From GCA-003244245 sp963822695 (lineage in GTDB: Bacteria > Actinomycetota > Actinomycetes > Mycobacteriales > Pseudonocardiaceae), in the NCBI GenBank assembly GCA_963822695.1, contig CAWGJH010000008.1, forward strand, positions 186,001 through 250,000: a DNA stretch of 64,000 nt. The letters run 5' to 3'. Positions 26,887 to 34,810 of this stretch are shown in pieces (the first letter of the stretch is position 1; each line of letters begins with the position of its first letter). The position numbers and the translations under genes were made by a program. The notes under the pieces were generated by a model. The model did not search any database and was not told the DNA's origin. It saw only the letters and a list, made by a program, of their open reading frames with translations.

Positions 26887-27219
26887 ATGTGCGCACCCCT
26901 GCGGAGCTTCGCCCGAGCACACAAGTCCGCTGCCGGCTACCTTGACCTGCCAGCGAACGCGCGCGGCGCGGAGAAAGGCTTCCTGGTGCGCCACGCCTTG
27001 GGTCGCGTCCAGAGCACGCGACCCAAGGCGGTCGAGGTCGGACCCGACGGTGGGGCGGCGGTCAACCTCCTCGCCGTCCAGCTCGCCCGGGACCCTAACG
27101 AGCGCGTGACCGTCCATCTCACCCTGATCAAGGCGCCTGGAGTGGTCTTGCAGTCCCTGACGCAGTCAGTCGAGGAGTTCAATCGACGAGACCATCTGAT
27201 GTCAGACCTGGAAAGGTAG
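26887..27219 (+). CDS. Hypothetical protein (weak)
   Basis: 110 residues from ATG 26887. The C-terminal half (VTVHLTLIKAPGVVLQSLTQ) looks protein-like, while the first half is Arg/Ala-rich. There is no clear ribosome-binding site, and an ORF of similar length overlaps it on the other strand. I do not recognise it. Confidence 0.25.
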   Translation: MCAPLRSFARAHKSAAGYLDLPANARGAEKGFLVRHALGRVQSTRPKAVEVGPDGGAAVNLLAVQLARDPNERVTVHLTLIKAPGVVLQSLTQSVEEFNRRDHLMSDLER

Positions 27220-27368
27220 GTGAAGTAAGCGGGATTGTCTGTCAAAATTCGTATGCGTGGTCCGCTTAGTGATTTCTGGTCTACCCGGAACGTGTGACAC
27301 GAACGTGCCGGTCACAACTTTCGACAGCACGTAGGATCGAGAACGTGAGAGAGGTCGAGGTGTTCACC

Positions 27369-27602
27369 ATGGGCGGCATCTGTGTTGATTCCTGGGTGAG
27401 GGTTGAGGGTCACTGCGGAATTACCTGTGACATTGTAGGCGACGAGGCCCAATTTCGATTCGGCGGAGCACGTTCCACTGGACTACAGATGATCGTCACG
27501 GAAGACGCCTTGGAAAAACTCGTTCACACGAGCATGGATGCACTTCGCACAATGCGTGCGGAGTTGGACGACCACGAGCGTGCCGAGAGCAGGACACCAT
27601 GA
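27369..27602 (+). CDS. Small hypothetical protein at the head of the 27-33 kb operon
   Basis: 77 residues from ATG 27369 after GAGGTCGAGG; GTG 27345 is an alternative. It reads MGGICVDSWVRVEGHCG, then FRFGGARSTGLQMIVTEDAL and an acidic helical end. Base composition is lower in GC than upstream genes and similar to the following deaminase-like genes, so it may belong to the same acquired segment. It is followed by a 97-base gap. No family is recognised. Confidence 0.5.
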   Translation: MGGICVDSWVRVEGHCGITCDIVGDEAQFRFGGARSTGLQMIVTEDALEKLVHTSMDALRTMRAELDDHERAESRTP

Positions 27603-27699
27603 GGCCACAGCACACGATGTGGGCTAGCTTCAGTCGAGGACGTGTCCACGCCAGGGGGGACTCATCGTCGCATGAAGGACTGTTCACCGGGGAGTCCGA

Positions 27700-28239
27700 A
27701 TGATTCTTACTGGCCCAGAGATCGTACGAGCGGTGCGGCGAGGAGAGATCGTCATCGAGCCGTTCGCGAAGAGCAATGTGGAACCCAACAGCTATCGTGT
27801 CACCCTCGGCGACAGTCTGCTTGTGAGTACTGGAGTCACCCTCGACGCTCGGAAGATTCCACAGATGCGGCAGGATGCTATCCCCGTCAATGGTTATATT
27901 TTAGAGCCTGGCGAGCTTTATCTCGGGGAGACCGCCGAGATCTTGGGGGCTAACTCGTTCGCCACGACGCTTCACGCGACACGATCAGTCGCCTCGCTGG
28001 GAGTATGGATTCACTTCAGTGCGCCGTTGGGGCATATGGGCGCGATCGTCCGCTGGACCCTCGAACTTAAAACCGTTCAGCGAATAGTTGCTTATCCGCG
28101 AATGACGATAGGAAAGCTCGCATTTTGGTCGACCGTTGGCGATGTCGTTCCATACCAGGGTCGCTACCTGGGGGCGATCGGCGTGCAATGCTCGAAATTG
28201 GCCATCGACCGACACTTTCAAGACCGAGGCGGATCATGA
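27700..28239 (+). CDS. dCTP deaminase/dUTPase-fold protein, first of a tandem pair
   Basis: 179 residues. The start MILTGPEIVRAVRRGEIVIEPF and NSYRVTLGDSL, LEPGELYLGETAE and YPRMTIGKLAFW follow the Dcd pattern closely. At the active-site loop where Dcd has RSSxxR the protein has T94-R95-S96-V-A-S99, so the arginine, first serine and second arginine are changed. Glu122 in WTLELK sits 27 residues downstream, exactly where the catalytic Glu138 of E. coli Dcd lies. It overlaps the second copy by ATGA. It is probably not a conventional deaminase on its own. Confidence 0.75.
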   Translation: MILTGPEIVRAVRRGEIVIEPFAKSNVEPNSYRVTLGDSLLVSTGVTLDARKIPQMRQDAIPVNGYILEPGELYLGETAEILGANSFATTLHATRSVASLGVWIHFSAPLGHMGAIVRWTLELKTVQRIVAYPRMTIGKLAFWSTVGDVVPYQGRYLGAIGVQCSKLAIDRHFQDRGGS

Positions 28240-28760
28240 TTTTAACGGGCGCTCAGATCCTCGCGGAATTCCTTGCGGGACGAATCACCATTGACCCATT
28301 CGATCCCGTTCGAATAAATCCGAACAGCTACAATTTTTGCATTGGTGACAGCCTGCGGGTCTATCTAGACGCGGTGGTCAACCCAAAGAAGAAACCCGCT
28401 ACGGATGTCATCTTAATGCCACCGGGTGGCTATATGCTGCGCGCGCAGCGCCTGTATCTGGCGTCAACGGTAGAAAAAATGGGCAGCGACTACTACGTCC
28501 CTACCTTCGCCGCGAGGTCGTCGGTGGCACGTCTCGGACTGTTTATCAATCTGTCGGCATCGCTGGGTGACATTGGATATGTCGGGCAATGGACACTGCA
28601 ACTGGTTCCGGTCAAGAGCTTGTTGATCTATCCTGGGATGGAGATCGGGCAGATGGTCTGGTGGAAACCGGTGGGCAGCATCGAGTTGTATGACGGAAAG
28701 TATCAGCACAGCTCCGGTCCGTGTGCGACGAGAATTTTCCATGATTTCGCCCGAGCGTGA
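28236..28760 (+). CDS. dCTP deaminase/dUTPase-fold protein, second of a tandem pair
   Basis: 174 residues from ATG 28236. It keeps the Dcd loop intact (AARSSVARLGL: R94, S95, S96, R99) and YPGMEIGQMVWW, but the catalytic glutamate position is Gln122 (TLQLVPV). It thus lacks the base that activates water in Dcd, while the upstream paralogue keeps that Glu and lacks the loop. Dcd-type trimers form their active sites at subunit interfaces, so a hetero-oligomer with restored or altered function is possible. Translationally coupled to its neighbour. Confidence 0.75.
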   Translation: MILTGAQILAEFLAGRITIDPFDPVRINPNSYNFCIGDSLRVYLDAVVNPKKKPATDVILMPPGGYMLRAQRLYLASTVEKMGSDYYVPTFAARSSVARLGLFINLSASLGDIGYVGQWTLQLVPVKSLLIYPGMEIGQMVWWKPVGSIELYDGKYQHSSGPCATRIFHDFARA

Positions 28761-30660
28761 GGAGCCTGTCGCAGTCGGCGACGCTGTCAACAACATCGCG
28801 ACATGTGGCCGTAAGGCGGTGGGGTTGGCTCAGGCCAGGGTGTTCGCCGCAGTTCCGGATTTCGTGGTGATCCCCGAAAGCTGGTTCCGGACCGCAGCCA
28901 GTACGCAGCTCGAGTTGATCGCCGCTGACTGGGCGGGGTGGGACTCTGCTTCTGCGCGAAGCAGTGGAGCGGCCAGACTGTTGGCGACGGTGGATCTCAC
29001 GACGGCTATGCGAGAAACACTGAGTGCCGTAGTGCGCAAGCACCTGCCCGGTGCTACGAGGCTCGCGGTGCGGTCCTCGGCCCTCGATGAGGACGGCCGG
29101 CACGCCAGCCGAGCGGGCCTGTACACGTCGGTGCTCAATGTCTCTCCGTGCACGCTGAACCGCGCGGTGATCGAGTGTTGGAGATCATGGTTCTCAACCC
29201 CGGCCCAGGCACACCGACTCCACGCGGGATGGCGACCGCCGCGGATGGCCGTGGTGATTCAGCGCATGGTCGATGCGCATTACGCTGGAATCGCAGCCGT
29301 GTACCGCGACATGGTCGAGGTGGAAATCGTCGCTGGCCTCGCAGCCGGACTAGTGGATGGCACCGCAGAACCCGATCACCACAGCTTCACTCTTCCCCTC
29401 GAAACGCCGCGACTGCCCCAGGAGCACGCCGCGCACACAGCCTCACATCTGCGACGGCAGCTCGGCGGCGGTGACCTCGAAATCGAATGGGCGTGGGACG
29501 GAACACAGATCCAGGTCATCCAGGCTCGCCCGCTCACGGTTGCGCCGCCAGGCCCTCGTTTTTCTCACGGCAGTAGCCAACGGCCTGTTCTTCGTGTTAG
29601 CCCTCTCTACGGCGAGACGCCCCCGGAACACGAGTTTCCCTTGGGGCAGCTCGATGACGTCATCGACCACTATCGCCGCAAACGACGGCGTCTCTACGCG
29701 GTGGCCACCGACTATGGCTGCTCACTCGGTTCAGCTCTGGTACTGCGGTTCAACCACCGCGGAACGGTCGGTGACGAGTGGGCCAGTGTGGAAGATCAGC
29801 TTGGCGAGACCGCGCTGCTCGACATCGCACCGAGCGAGCGCCAGCGGATCATCCCGACACCTCAGCTGCGGGTGGCGCTGCGGGATCTGTGCGGAGACGC
29901 CCCGAGCACCCTCATGACTGTCGTCGTGCGGGAATTCATTACCGGCCGTGGTGGCGCGCTCAGCTGCGTGCTCGCCGACGGTGGCGTGCGGATCGAATAC
30001 AGTTATGAAGGGCTACTTGCGATCAACCGAGGACTCGCTGAGACCCACGATCTCACCGTATATGAAGGCCGACTTGTCGAAGCGCAGCTGATTCCGACGG
30101 AGTGGACATCCCAGATGCTTTCCACCATCGCTGACGTGACGCGGCTCTTCACCGCACGGTGTGGACCCGCAGTGGTGGAGTGGGCGCTGCGTAGCGACCT
30201 CGCCATCCCTGTGGACTACTCCCAAACAGGCGACGTTAACAACGTCGCAGCCAAAGGTGCCGTGATCAGCGAGGGAACCTGCGAAGGGCCCGCTCTACTG
30301 ATCGATTCCGGCGGTGTCGCCGACCTGATCAAGGCAAGCGAGGAACCAATCGTGTCAGTGGGACAACCGCTGCCGCGGCCCACCGAGGGGTACGTCTCTC
30401 GGCTCGTACAGCGAATCAGCGCGTACTCGCAGCGGCCGGTCGTGATCGCCGACCGGCCCTACGCCATCTTGGCGACCTTGATCCCGCACGTGGCCGGCTT
30501 CGTGTTCCACCGCGGAGCTGCCCGTTTCTGTCACCTCGCCATTCTGCTCCGGGAACATCGTGTTCCTGCAGTCACCGCTCCGATGAGCCCCATGCCATTC
30601 AACGGCGACATCGTCTGCGTGGGCACGAACGGGTACATCAGCATCGGAAGGACATCGTGA
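28741..30660 (+). CDS. PEP-synthase/PPDK-like protein with ATP-grasp and swivelling domains
   Basis: 639 residues from ATG 28741; ATG 28690 is an alternative with larger overlap of the upstream gene. Residues about 108-135 carry the PPDK N-domain motif LAVRSSALDEDGRHASRAGL, residues 247-266 the closing motif IEWAWDGTQIQVIQARPLTV. The C-terminal 110 residues resemble the phosphohistidine swivelling domain, with His598 in ARFCHLAILLREHRVPAV. A middle region of about 300 residues has a second VVEWALRSDLAIPVDY motif and no PEP-binding TIM barrel is seen. It may phosphorylate or ligate a small substrate with ATP. Confidence 0.7.
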   Translation: MISPEREEPVAVGDAVNNIATCGRKAVGLAQARVFAAVPDFVVIPESWFRTAASTQLELIAADWAGWDSASARSSGAARLLATVDLTTAMRETLSAVVRKHLPGATRLAVRSSALDEDGRHASRAGLYTSVLNVSPCTLNRAVIECWRSWFSTPAQAHRLHAGWRPPRMAVVIQRMVDAHYAGIAAVYRDMVEVEIVAGLAAGLVDGTAEPDHHSFTLPLETPRLPQEHAAHTASHLRRQLGGGDLEIEWAWDGTQIQVIQARPLTVAPPGPRFSHGSSQRPVLRVSPLYGETPPEHEFPLGQLDDVIDHYRRKRRRLYAVATDYGCSLGSALVLRFNHRGTVGDEWASVEDQLGETALLDIAPSERQRIIPTPQLRVALRDLCGDAPSTLMTVVVREFITGRGGALSCVLADGGVRIEYSYEGLLAINRGLAETHDLTVYEGRLVEAQLIPTEWTSQMLSTIADVTRLFTARCGPAVVEWALRSDLAIPVDYSQTGDVNNVAAKGAVISEGTCEGPALLIDSGGVADLIKASEEPIVSVGQPLPRPTEGYVSRLVQRISAYSQRPVVIADRPYAILATLIPHVAGFVFHRGAARFCHLAILLREHRVPAVTAPMSPMPFNGDIVCVGTNGYISIGRTS

Positions 30661-31226
30661 CCAGCAGCTTCGCACCGAGGATCGCGTTGGTGGGCCTGTC
30701 CGGAACAGGGAAGTCCACCCTGGCCGCCGCCCTCACACAGCTATTGTGCCGCGACGGCTACACCGCGAGGATCGTCAAGCTGTCAGCTCCGCTCTACCGC
30801 CTCCAGGACGCCTTCTATGTCGAGGCTGGCGTCATGGTGGACGAAGCGAGGCAGGACCAGCAGCTCATGGCGGACATAGCGCGGCAGCTACGGCGGATCT
30901 CGGACCGGGCACTGCTTGATAGGTTCCTGCAGACGGTCGCCGGGTTGGCCCCGGATACAGCGGTGATCAACGACGATCTGCGGGAACCGGCGCCGGACGC
31001 TCACGGTTTACGCGAGGCCGGGTTCGCTATAATACGACTGGAATGTCCTGAGGAAGTTCGCCAGGCACGGCTCGTGGAGCGCAATGATCTCTCGGTCATT
31101 GACGAGCGTGCGGTATTCGGCCCATCACTCGAGCGCATACCTGTTAACCTCACGGTCAGCACGGTCACCAGTGACATCGCGGCCACCGCGGAACTCGCCC
31201 TTGCTCAATGCCGCCAATTCAGGTAG
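30657..31226 (+). CDS. P-loop nucleotide/nucleoside kinase
   Basis: 189 residues from GTG 30657, overlapping the previous stop (GTGA). Walker A is ALVGLSGTGKSTLAAAL; VINDDLREPAPDAHGLREAG supplies a Walker B-like acidic pair, and IRLECPEEVRQARLVER resembles the lid of deoxynucleoside-monophosphate kinases. It probably phosphorylates a nucleotide or related metabolite. Its position between the PEP-synthase-like and CYTH proteins, with overlaps on both sides, argues for one pathway. Confidence 0.7.
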   Translation: MTSSFAPRIALVGLSGTGKSTLAAALTQLLCRDGYTARIVKLSAPLYRLQDAFYVEAGVMVDEARQDQQLMADIARQLRRISDRALLDRFLQTVAGLAPDTAVINDDLREPAPDAHGLREAGFAIIRLECPEEVRQARLVERNDLSVIDERAVFGPSLERIPVNLTVSTVTSDIAATAELALAQCRQFR

Positions 31227-32416
31227 TGGTGATACTCATGCTCGAACGAGACCAGTCGCGAGTGTTGTTGATCGGCCCCGCGTTGTGGCGCGTTGGCGAG
31301 GGATGGGATGGCCGGCAGTCAGTACTGGTGAGCGAACTGCCCGATGGTGGAGCAGATCACAATACTACGCTGCTGAACTGGCCGCAGGACAAGCCGGCGC
31401 AGGCCATGGCCTGCGCCGGCTCCACCGCGGACGTGGTCGCACTGGCCGCGCCGTTGTTTCGCAGCCTGAACACTGGCCCGGCACTGCGAAGGCTAGGCCA
31501 CACCCTATGGCCAGGACAGGCCGCCGTACCCCTGTTCATCCTTGGCCGAGCGGGCGACACCATCATCCTGCACGCACAGGTCAGGCTCGGTGATCGCGAT
31601 GCGCTGTTCGTCCGGGCAGGCACCACCCACCTCGCCGGCCAACAAATCAACCTACCCGCGCTCCTGTCCAAGGCCATCAGCCATGCCGAGCGCCACCGCG
31701 AGTTCCTCAACAACCACCAGTGCTGCTACACCAACTTCTGGCCGGGCGACGAGATCGAGCACAAGATCACGCTCGCCCCGCCCGTCGACATTCACGACAT
31801 CACGGTCGATCTGAGAAACCTGGTCGGCTCGCCCGAGATGCCCGACTACATCTGGGACTACCGCGACGATTATCAGATGTGGGACTTCGACAACCACATG
31901 TTCGCAATCACAGAACCGGTCAGCGACGCCGGGTACATCTCCTTCATACCCGACTCCGTCGGGACGGTGATCGTCAAACGTAAGTGGTTCGTTCGCGACA
32001 CGATTCGACGGCGAGAGGCACGCTGGCGCAACGTCGCCATCCCCGCCACGCAAACAGGATTCGATACGTACCTGCGGACGGAAGCGAAGGTGAACGCGAG
32101 CTACGTCGGGTCCTTCCGCAGAACCCGCTTCGACACCACGTGTGAAGCGACGCGCACAGGCAACATCTACGGACTCATGGTCAACTGGTGCCGTCCTCTT
32201 CGTGACCTGCAGAACAAGCACCTCTATCAGGTCGAGATTGAATACCTGCACAGCCGCACCCTGCAGTCGGCATCCGCGGATGCCGTCGATGCCGAACTTC
32301 GCTTCCTCGTCGGCGTTGTCCAACGCTATCTGCAAGACCGAAACATCCAGCACATCACCGGCGGCGAGTCCAAACTGACCTACCTGCGATCCCTGACTCG
32401 ACCTGGAGCACTGTGA
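31208..32416 (+). CDS. CYTH (triphosphate tunnel metalloenzyme) domain protein with novel N-terminal domain
   Basis: 402 residues, overlapping the kinase by 19 bases. Residues about 180-400 have the CYTH layout: E182-I-E-H-K186 (ExExK), IVKRKWFVRDTIRRREARW, RRTRFDTTCEATRTG and QVEIEYLHSR near the C-terminus. These strands would line a basic and acidic tunnel binding triphosphates. The first 170 residues (LIGPALWRVGEGWDG, FILGRAGDTIILHAQVRL) match nothing I recognise. Possible activities are tripolyphosphatase, triphosphate hydrolase or a cyclase; none can be chosen from sequence. Confidence 0.65.
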   Translation: MPPIQVVVILMLERDQSRVLLIGPALWRVGEGWDGRQSVLVSELPDGGADHNTTLLNWPQDKPAQAMACAGSTADVVALAAPLFRSLNTGPALRRLGHTLWPGQAAVPLFILGRAGDTIILHAQVRLGDRDALFVRAGTTHLAGQQINLPALLSKAISHAERHREFLNNHQCCYTNFWPGDEIEHKITLAPPVDIHDITVDLRNLVGSPEMPDYIWDYRDDYQMWDFDNHMFAITEPVSDAGYISFIPDSVGTVIVKRKWFVRDTIRRREARWRNVAIPATQTGFDTYLRTEAKVNASYVGSFRRTRFDTTCEATRTGNIYGLMVNWCRPLRDLQNKHLYQVEIEYLHSRTLQSASADAVDAELRFLVGVVQRYLQDRNIQHITGGESKLTYLRSLTRPGAL

Positions 32417-32422
32417 TCACTG

Positions 32423-32941
32423 GTGGGCACGGCTGACGACGTTCGCATCGTGACTTCCGAACATAAAGGGCGCGCCGTCGTCGCCCTGCGCAGGTTCCGC
32501 CCAGCAGAACTCGTTGTCATCGGCCGTGCGGTATCCGTGGTTCCCGATCGCACCACTCATTCGTTCCAGAAGGACTGGGACACGCACGTCGAACTCGACG
32601 CGCCGGCTCGTTTCATGAACCACTCATGCCGGCCCAACACCGGCGTTGTCAACAACAGCCAGGACGGTTACGACTTCGTTGCCCTACAAGAGATCCAGCC
32701 GGACGACGAGCTGACCTGGGACTACGAGACTACCGAGTACGTGAGCATCGCGGTGCCACGCTGTCTGTGCGCGACAAAAGATTGCCGCACGAGGATTCAC
32801 GGCTACCGGTTCCGTCGCCAGGACGAATCCTGGCGACCGACCCACCTCGCGCGCTACCTCAGCGATCAGCACGCAGCGCCCCCGCTGACACCTGCACGGC
32901 ACCCCGAACGGCCAACGCAACAACGGCAAGGGGCCACGTGA
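32423..32941 (+). CDS. SET-domain protein lysine methyltransferase-like
   Basis: 172 residues from GTG 32423, 6 bases after the CYTH gene. SET motifs are clear: FMNHSCRPN (residues 64-72) and DDELTWDYETTEY (94-106), with a post-SET cysteine cluster (C114, C116, C121 with C69) that would bind zinc. These are the SAM- and lysine-binding elements of protein lysine methyltransferases. The last 40 residues are proline-rich. SET proteins are uncommon in bacteria; here one closes an operon of nucleotide-type enzymes. The 3' end overlaps the convergent GT2 gene by 83 bases. Confidence 0.8.
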   Translation: MGTADDVRIVTSEHKGRAVVALRRFRPAELVVIGRAVSVVPDRTTHSFQKDWDTHVELDAPARFMNHSCRPNTGVVNNSQDGYDFVALQEIQPDDELTWDYETTEYVSIAVPRCLCATKDCRTRIHGYRFRRQDESWRPTHLARYLSDQHAAPPLTPARHPERPTQQRQGAT

Positions 32942-34052
32942 TCGGCCGGTGCCACCGGCCGGCTGACCGCCAATAGAAGCGGGCCGCCCCGACATGGTGG
33001 TGTAAGACCGACCGGAGCGGACGATGCCGCGACGATCGCCCACGAGAGTGCATGACCGTCGCGGCCGGCTCGTACACGGTCTTCCACCCGGCGCGACGCA
33101 GCCGGAAACACAAGTCCATGTCCTCGACGTACATGAAATACCGCTCATCGAACCCGCCCACGCTCTCCCAAGCATGTCGCGGCAGCAGCATGCAGGACCC
33201 CGACACCCAATCCACGACGGAAGACCGATCACGAGGAGTGCCCTCGACGTGGTACCGACGGGTCGCCGGATTAGCCGGCCACACGCAACCGAGAAACCCG
33301 TGGACCGCAGCCGTCACGATACTGGGAAAAGATCGACGACTCGGATACTCGGCGCCGTCATCATCGAGTGTACGAGGCCCCACGCAGCCCACAGTCGCGT
33401 CTGCCCGAGCCCTCTCGACAAGAGCGCACAACGCTCCGGACGCCAGCTGTGCGTCCGGATTCAGAACGAGCACCCACGGTGCGCAACCCTGCTGCAGTCC
33501 CTGGTTCACGGCTGCGGCGAAGCCGCGATTCGAATCGTTCACGACGACTGCGGAACCCCGCTGCCGCGCGGTTTCCACGCTGTCATCGGACGAGAGGTTG
33601 TCCACCACGACGACACGCACAGAGACGCCCTCCTGGCCGGTGAGCGAGTCAATACAGGCCGGAAGATCCACGGCACTGTTGTAGGACACCACGACGCAGT
33701 CAACCTCTGTCGGAACAGTCACGGCTGGCGAGCATAGCGACGGCGCCGCCACGCCATGAGGGCACCCGATCAGCTCCTCCTCGCTCATGGCGACCGAGAC
33801 CGTGCCGCTGTCGGGGGGCCCGAGCAGGCGGGACACCGGCTCAGCCCACCAGTGTTCCAAGACTCGGCGGCACACCGGACGCGGCAGATCGGACTCCCCG
33901 GCAAGCCATCGTTTCGCCTGACGTTCCGAGATGTGGGCCTTGCCTTCTCCGCACTCGATTGCCGCAGCGTGAAAACGATCGACGAACTCCCGGACGGATA
34001 GGTGCGCGGTCTGCGCGTGTTGTTCCAACCGGGTTCGCGGTACCTGAGCCAT
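32859..34052 (-). CDS. Chimeric protein: regulator DNA-binding domain fused to GT2 glycosyltransferase
   Basis: 397 residues from ATG 34052 after AGGAGGTGG. Residues 1-90 are nearly identical to the N-terminus of the graspetide-cluster regulator (ISERQAKRWLAGESDLPRP). From about residue 110 the protein is a rhamnosyltransferase-like GT2 enzyme: VDCVVVSYNSAVDLPACIDS, VVVVDNLSSDDSVE, WVLVLNPDAQL (DxD-type site) and GGFDERYFMYVEDMDLCFRL. The linker MSEEELIGCPHG is where the regulator homology ends. The open frame is continuous, so it is either a real fusion or a regulator truncated by recombination into an older GT2 gene. Confidence 0.75.
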   Translation of the reverse strand: MAQVPRTRLEQHAQTAHLSVREFVDRFHAAAIECGEGKAHISERQAKRWLAGESDLPRPVCRRVLEHWWAEPVSRLLGPPDSGTVSVAMSEEELIGCPHGVAAPSLCSPAVTVPTEVDCVVVSYNSAVDLPACIDSLTGQEGVSVRVVVVDNLSSDDSVETARQRGSAVVVNDSNRGFAAAVNQGLQQGCAPWVLVLNPDAQLASGALCALVERARADATVGCVGPRTLDDDGAEYPSRRSFPSIVTAAVHGFLGCVWPANPATRRYHVEGTPRDRSSVVDWVSGSCMLLPRHAWESVGGFDERYFMYVEDMDLCFRLRRAGWKTVYEPAATVMHSRGRSSRHRPLRSVLHHHVGAARFYWRSAGRWHRPITWPLAVVALAVRGAVQVSAGALRADR

Positions 34053-34187
34053 TGGTCCACCTCCTGACGGTGCCAGCAAACAGTAGCCACTCAGTCGATC
34101 AATCGGAATCTATCTCGCCGCGATGTCACCGCATCGACCCCGCATCGGCCCCGTGATGACCTCCCGGTGCACTCGCGTAGTGGCGAT

Positions 34188-34202
34188 GGTTATCCAGTAA
34201 CC
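34188..34202. promoter_or_regulatory. GGTTATCCAGTAACC palindrome, second copy of putative operator
   Basis: One-base variant of the element at 20616-20630, again about 137 bases upstream of the DNA-binding-domain gene, and only 24 bases before the plus-strand 35-residue peptide gene. The upstream regions of both loci are similar over at least 150 bases, so gene and control region were duplicated together. Confidence 0.5.
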
Positions 34203-34226
34203 ACCGCGACCAAGAAGGAGGTCACT

Positions 34227-34334
34227 GTGCCGGTAGGGGTATCCGTGCCCAGCATGAACGTCGAGAGCGGCTCACTGCAGCTGCTCCGGCTGCAGCCGAT
34301 CCTGTCCGCGGCGTGGCAGACGGTGGCGGGGTGA
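34227..34334 (+). CDS. 35-residue peptide coupled to the next gene
   Basis: GTG 34227 follows an ideal AAGGAGG at 34214-34220. The peptide contains VPSMNVESGSLQLLRLQPIL and ends AWQTVAG. Its stop overlaps the GTG of the next gene (GTGA 34331-34334), so translation is coupled. It could be a leader peptide or a small functional protein. It lies just inside the putative left side of the serine-recombinase element. Confidence 0.5.
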   Translation: MPVGVSVPSMNVESGSLQLLRLQPILSAAWQTVAG

Positions 34335-34657
34335 GGCCGGTGATCCGCAGTGGCCCTTTGGGGTACCAGGCCAGCCGCGACCCCCTGTGCCAGATGCTGC
34401 GCAAGGTCGTGGCGGACGGGGAACGGGCCGGGCGAGGTGGGGGTGGGGTCGGCTCGGTTGAGTGTCGGGCGGTGGTCACCCTGTACTCGCTGCTCCTGGA
34501 TCATGCGGTTGATCAGTGGGGTCGTTGTCTGTCCTGCCGCCGGCCTGGGTCGGTGTTCGGGTTGCGGTGGCGCTCCTGCCAGGTGCACAGCAAGGCGACC
34601 CTGTGCCTGGACAAGCTCGATGAGGTGCTGCTGCTGAGCCTGCTGCCCGACGAGTGA
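34331..34657 (+). CDS. Small Cys-containing protein upstream of a serine recombinase
   Basis: 108 residues from GTG 34331. The central part WGRCLSCRRPGSVFGLRWRS has a CxxC pair and another Cys and His after it, suggesting a small zinc site. The preceding helix (AVVTLYSLLLDHAVDQ) and trailing helix (LDKLDEVLLLSLLPDE) are regular. Similar short proteins are common near actinobacterial integrative elements, but I cannot name a family. Confidence 0.55.
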   Translation: MRPVIRSGPLGYQASRDPLCQMLRKVVADGERAGRGGGGVGSVECRAVVTLYSLLLDHAVDQWGRCLSCRRPGSVFGLRWRSCQVHSKATLCLDKLDEVLLLSLLPDE

Positions 34658-34810
34658 GAGTTGGTCACCGCGCCACCACCCAGCTACCTACAGACCCCGG
34701 CTGTCCCGCCCTTGTCTTCTCACAGGTCCGCTGGGGCGGGGCGGCCGGACCCAGATCACGGCGGGGCCGGGGATGATTCCCAGTCAAGTGCCGTTCATAC
34801 ACTATGGCGC

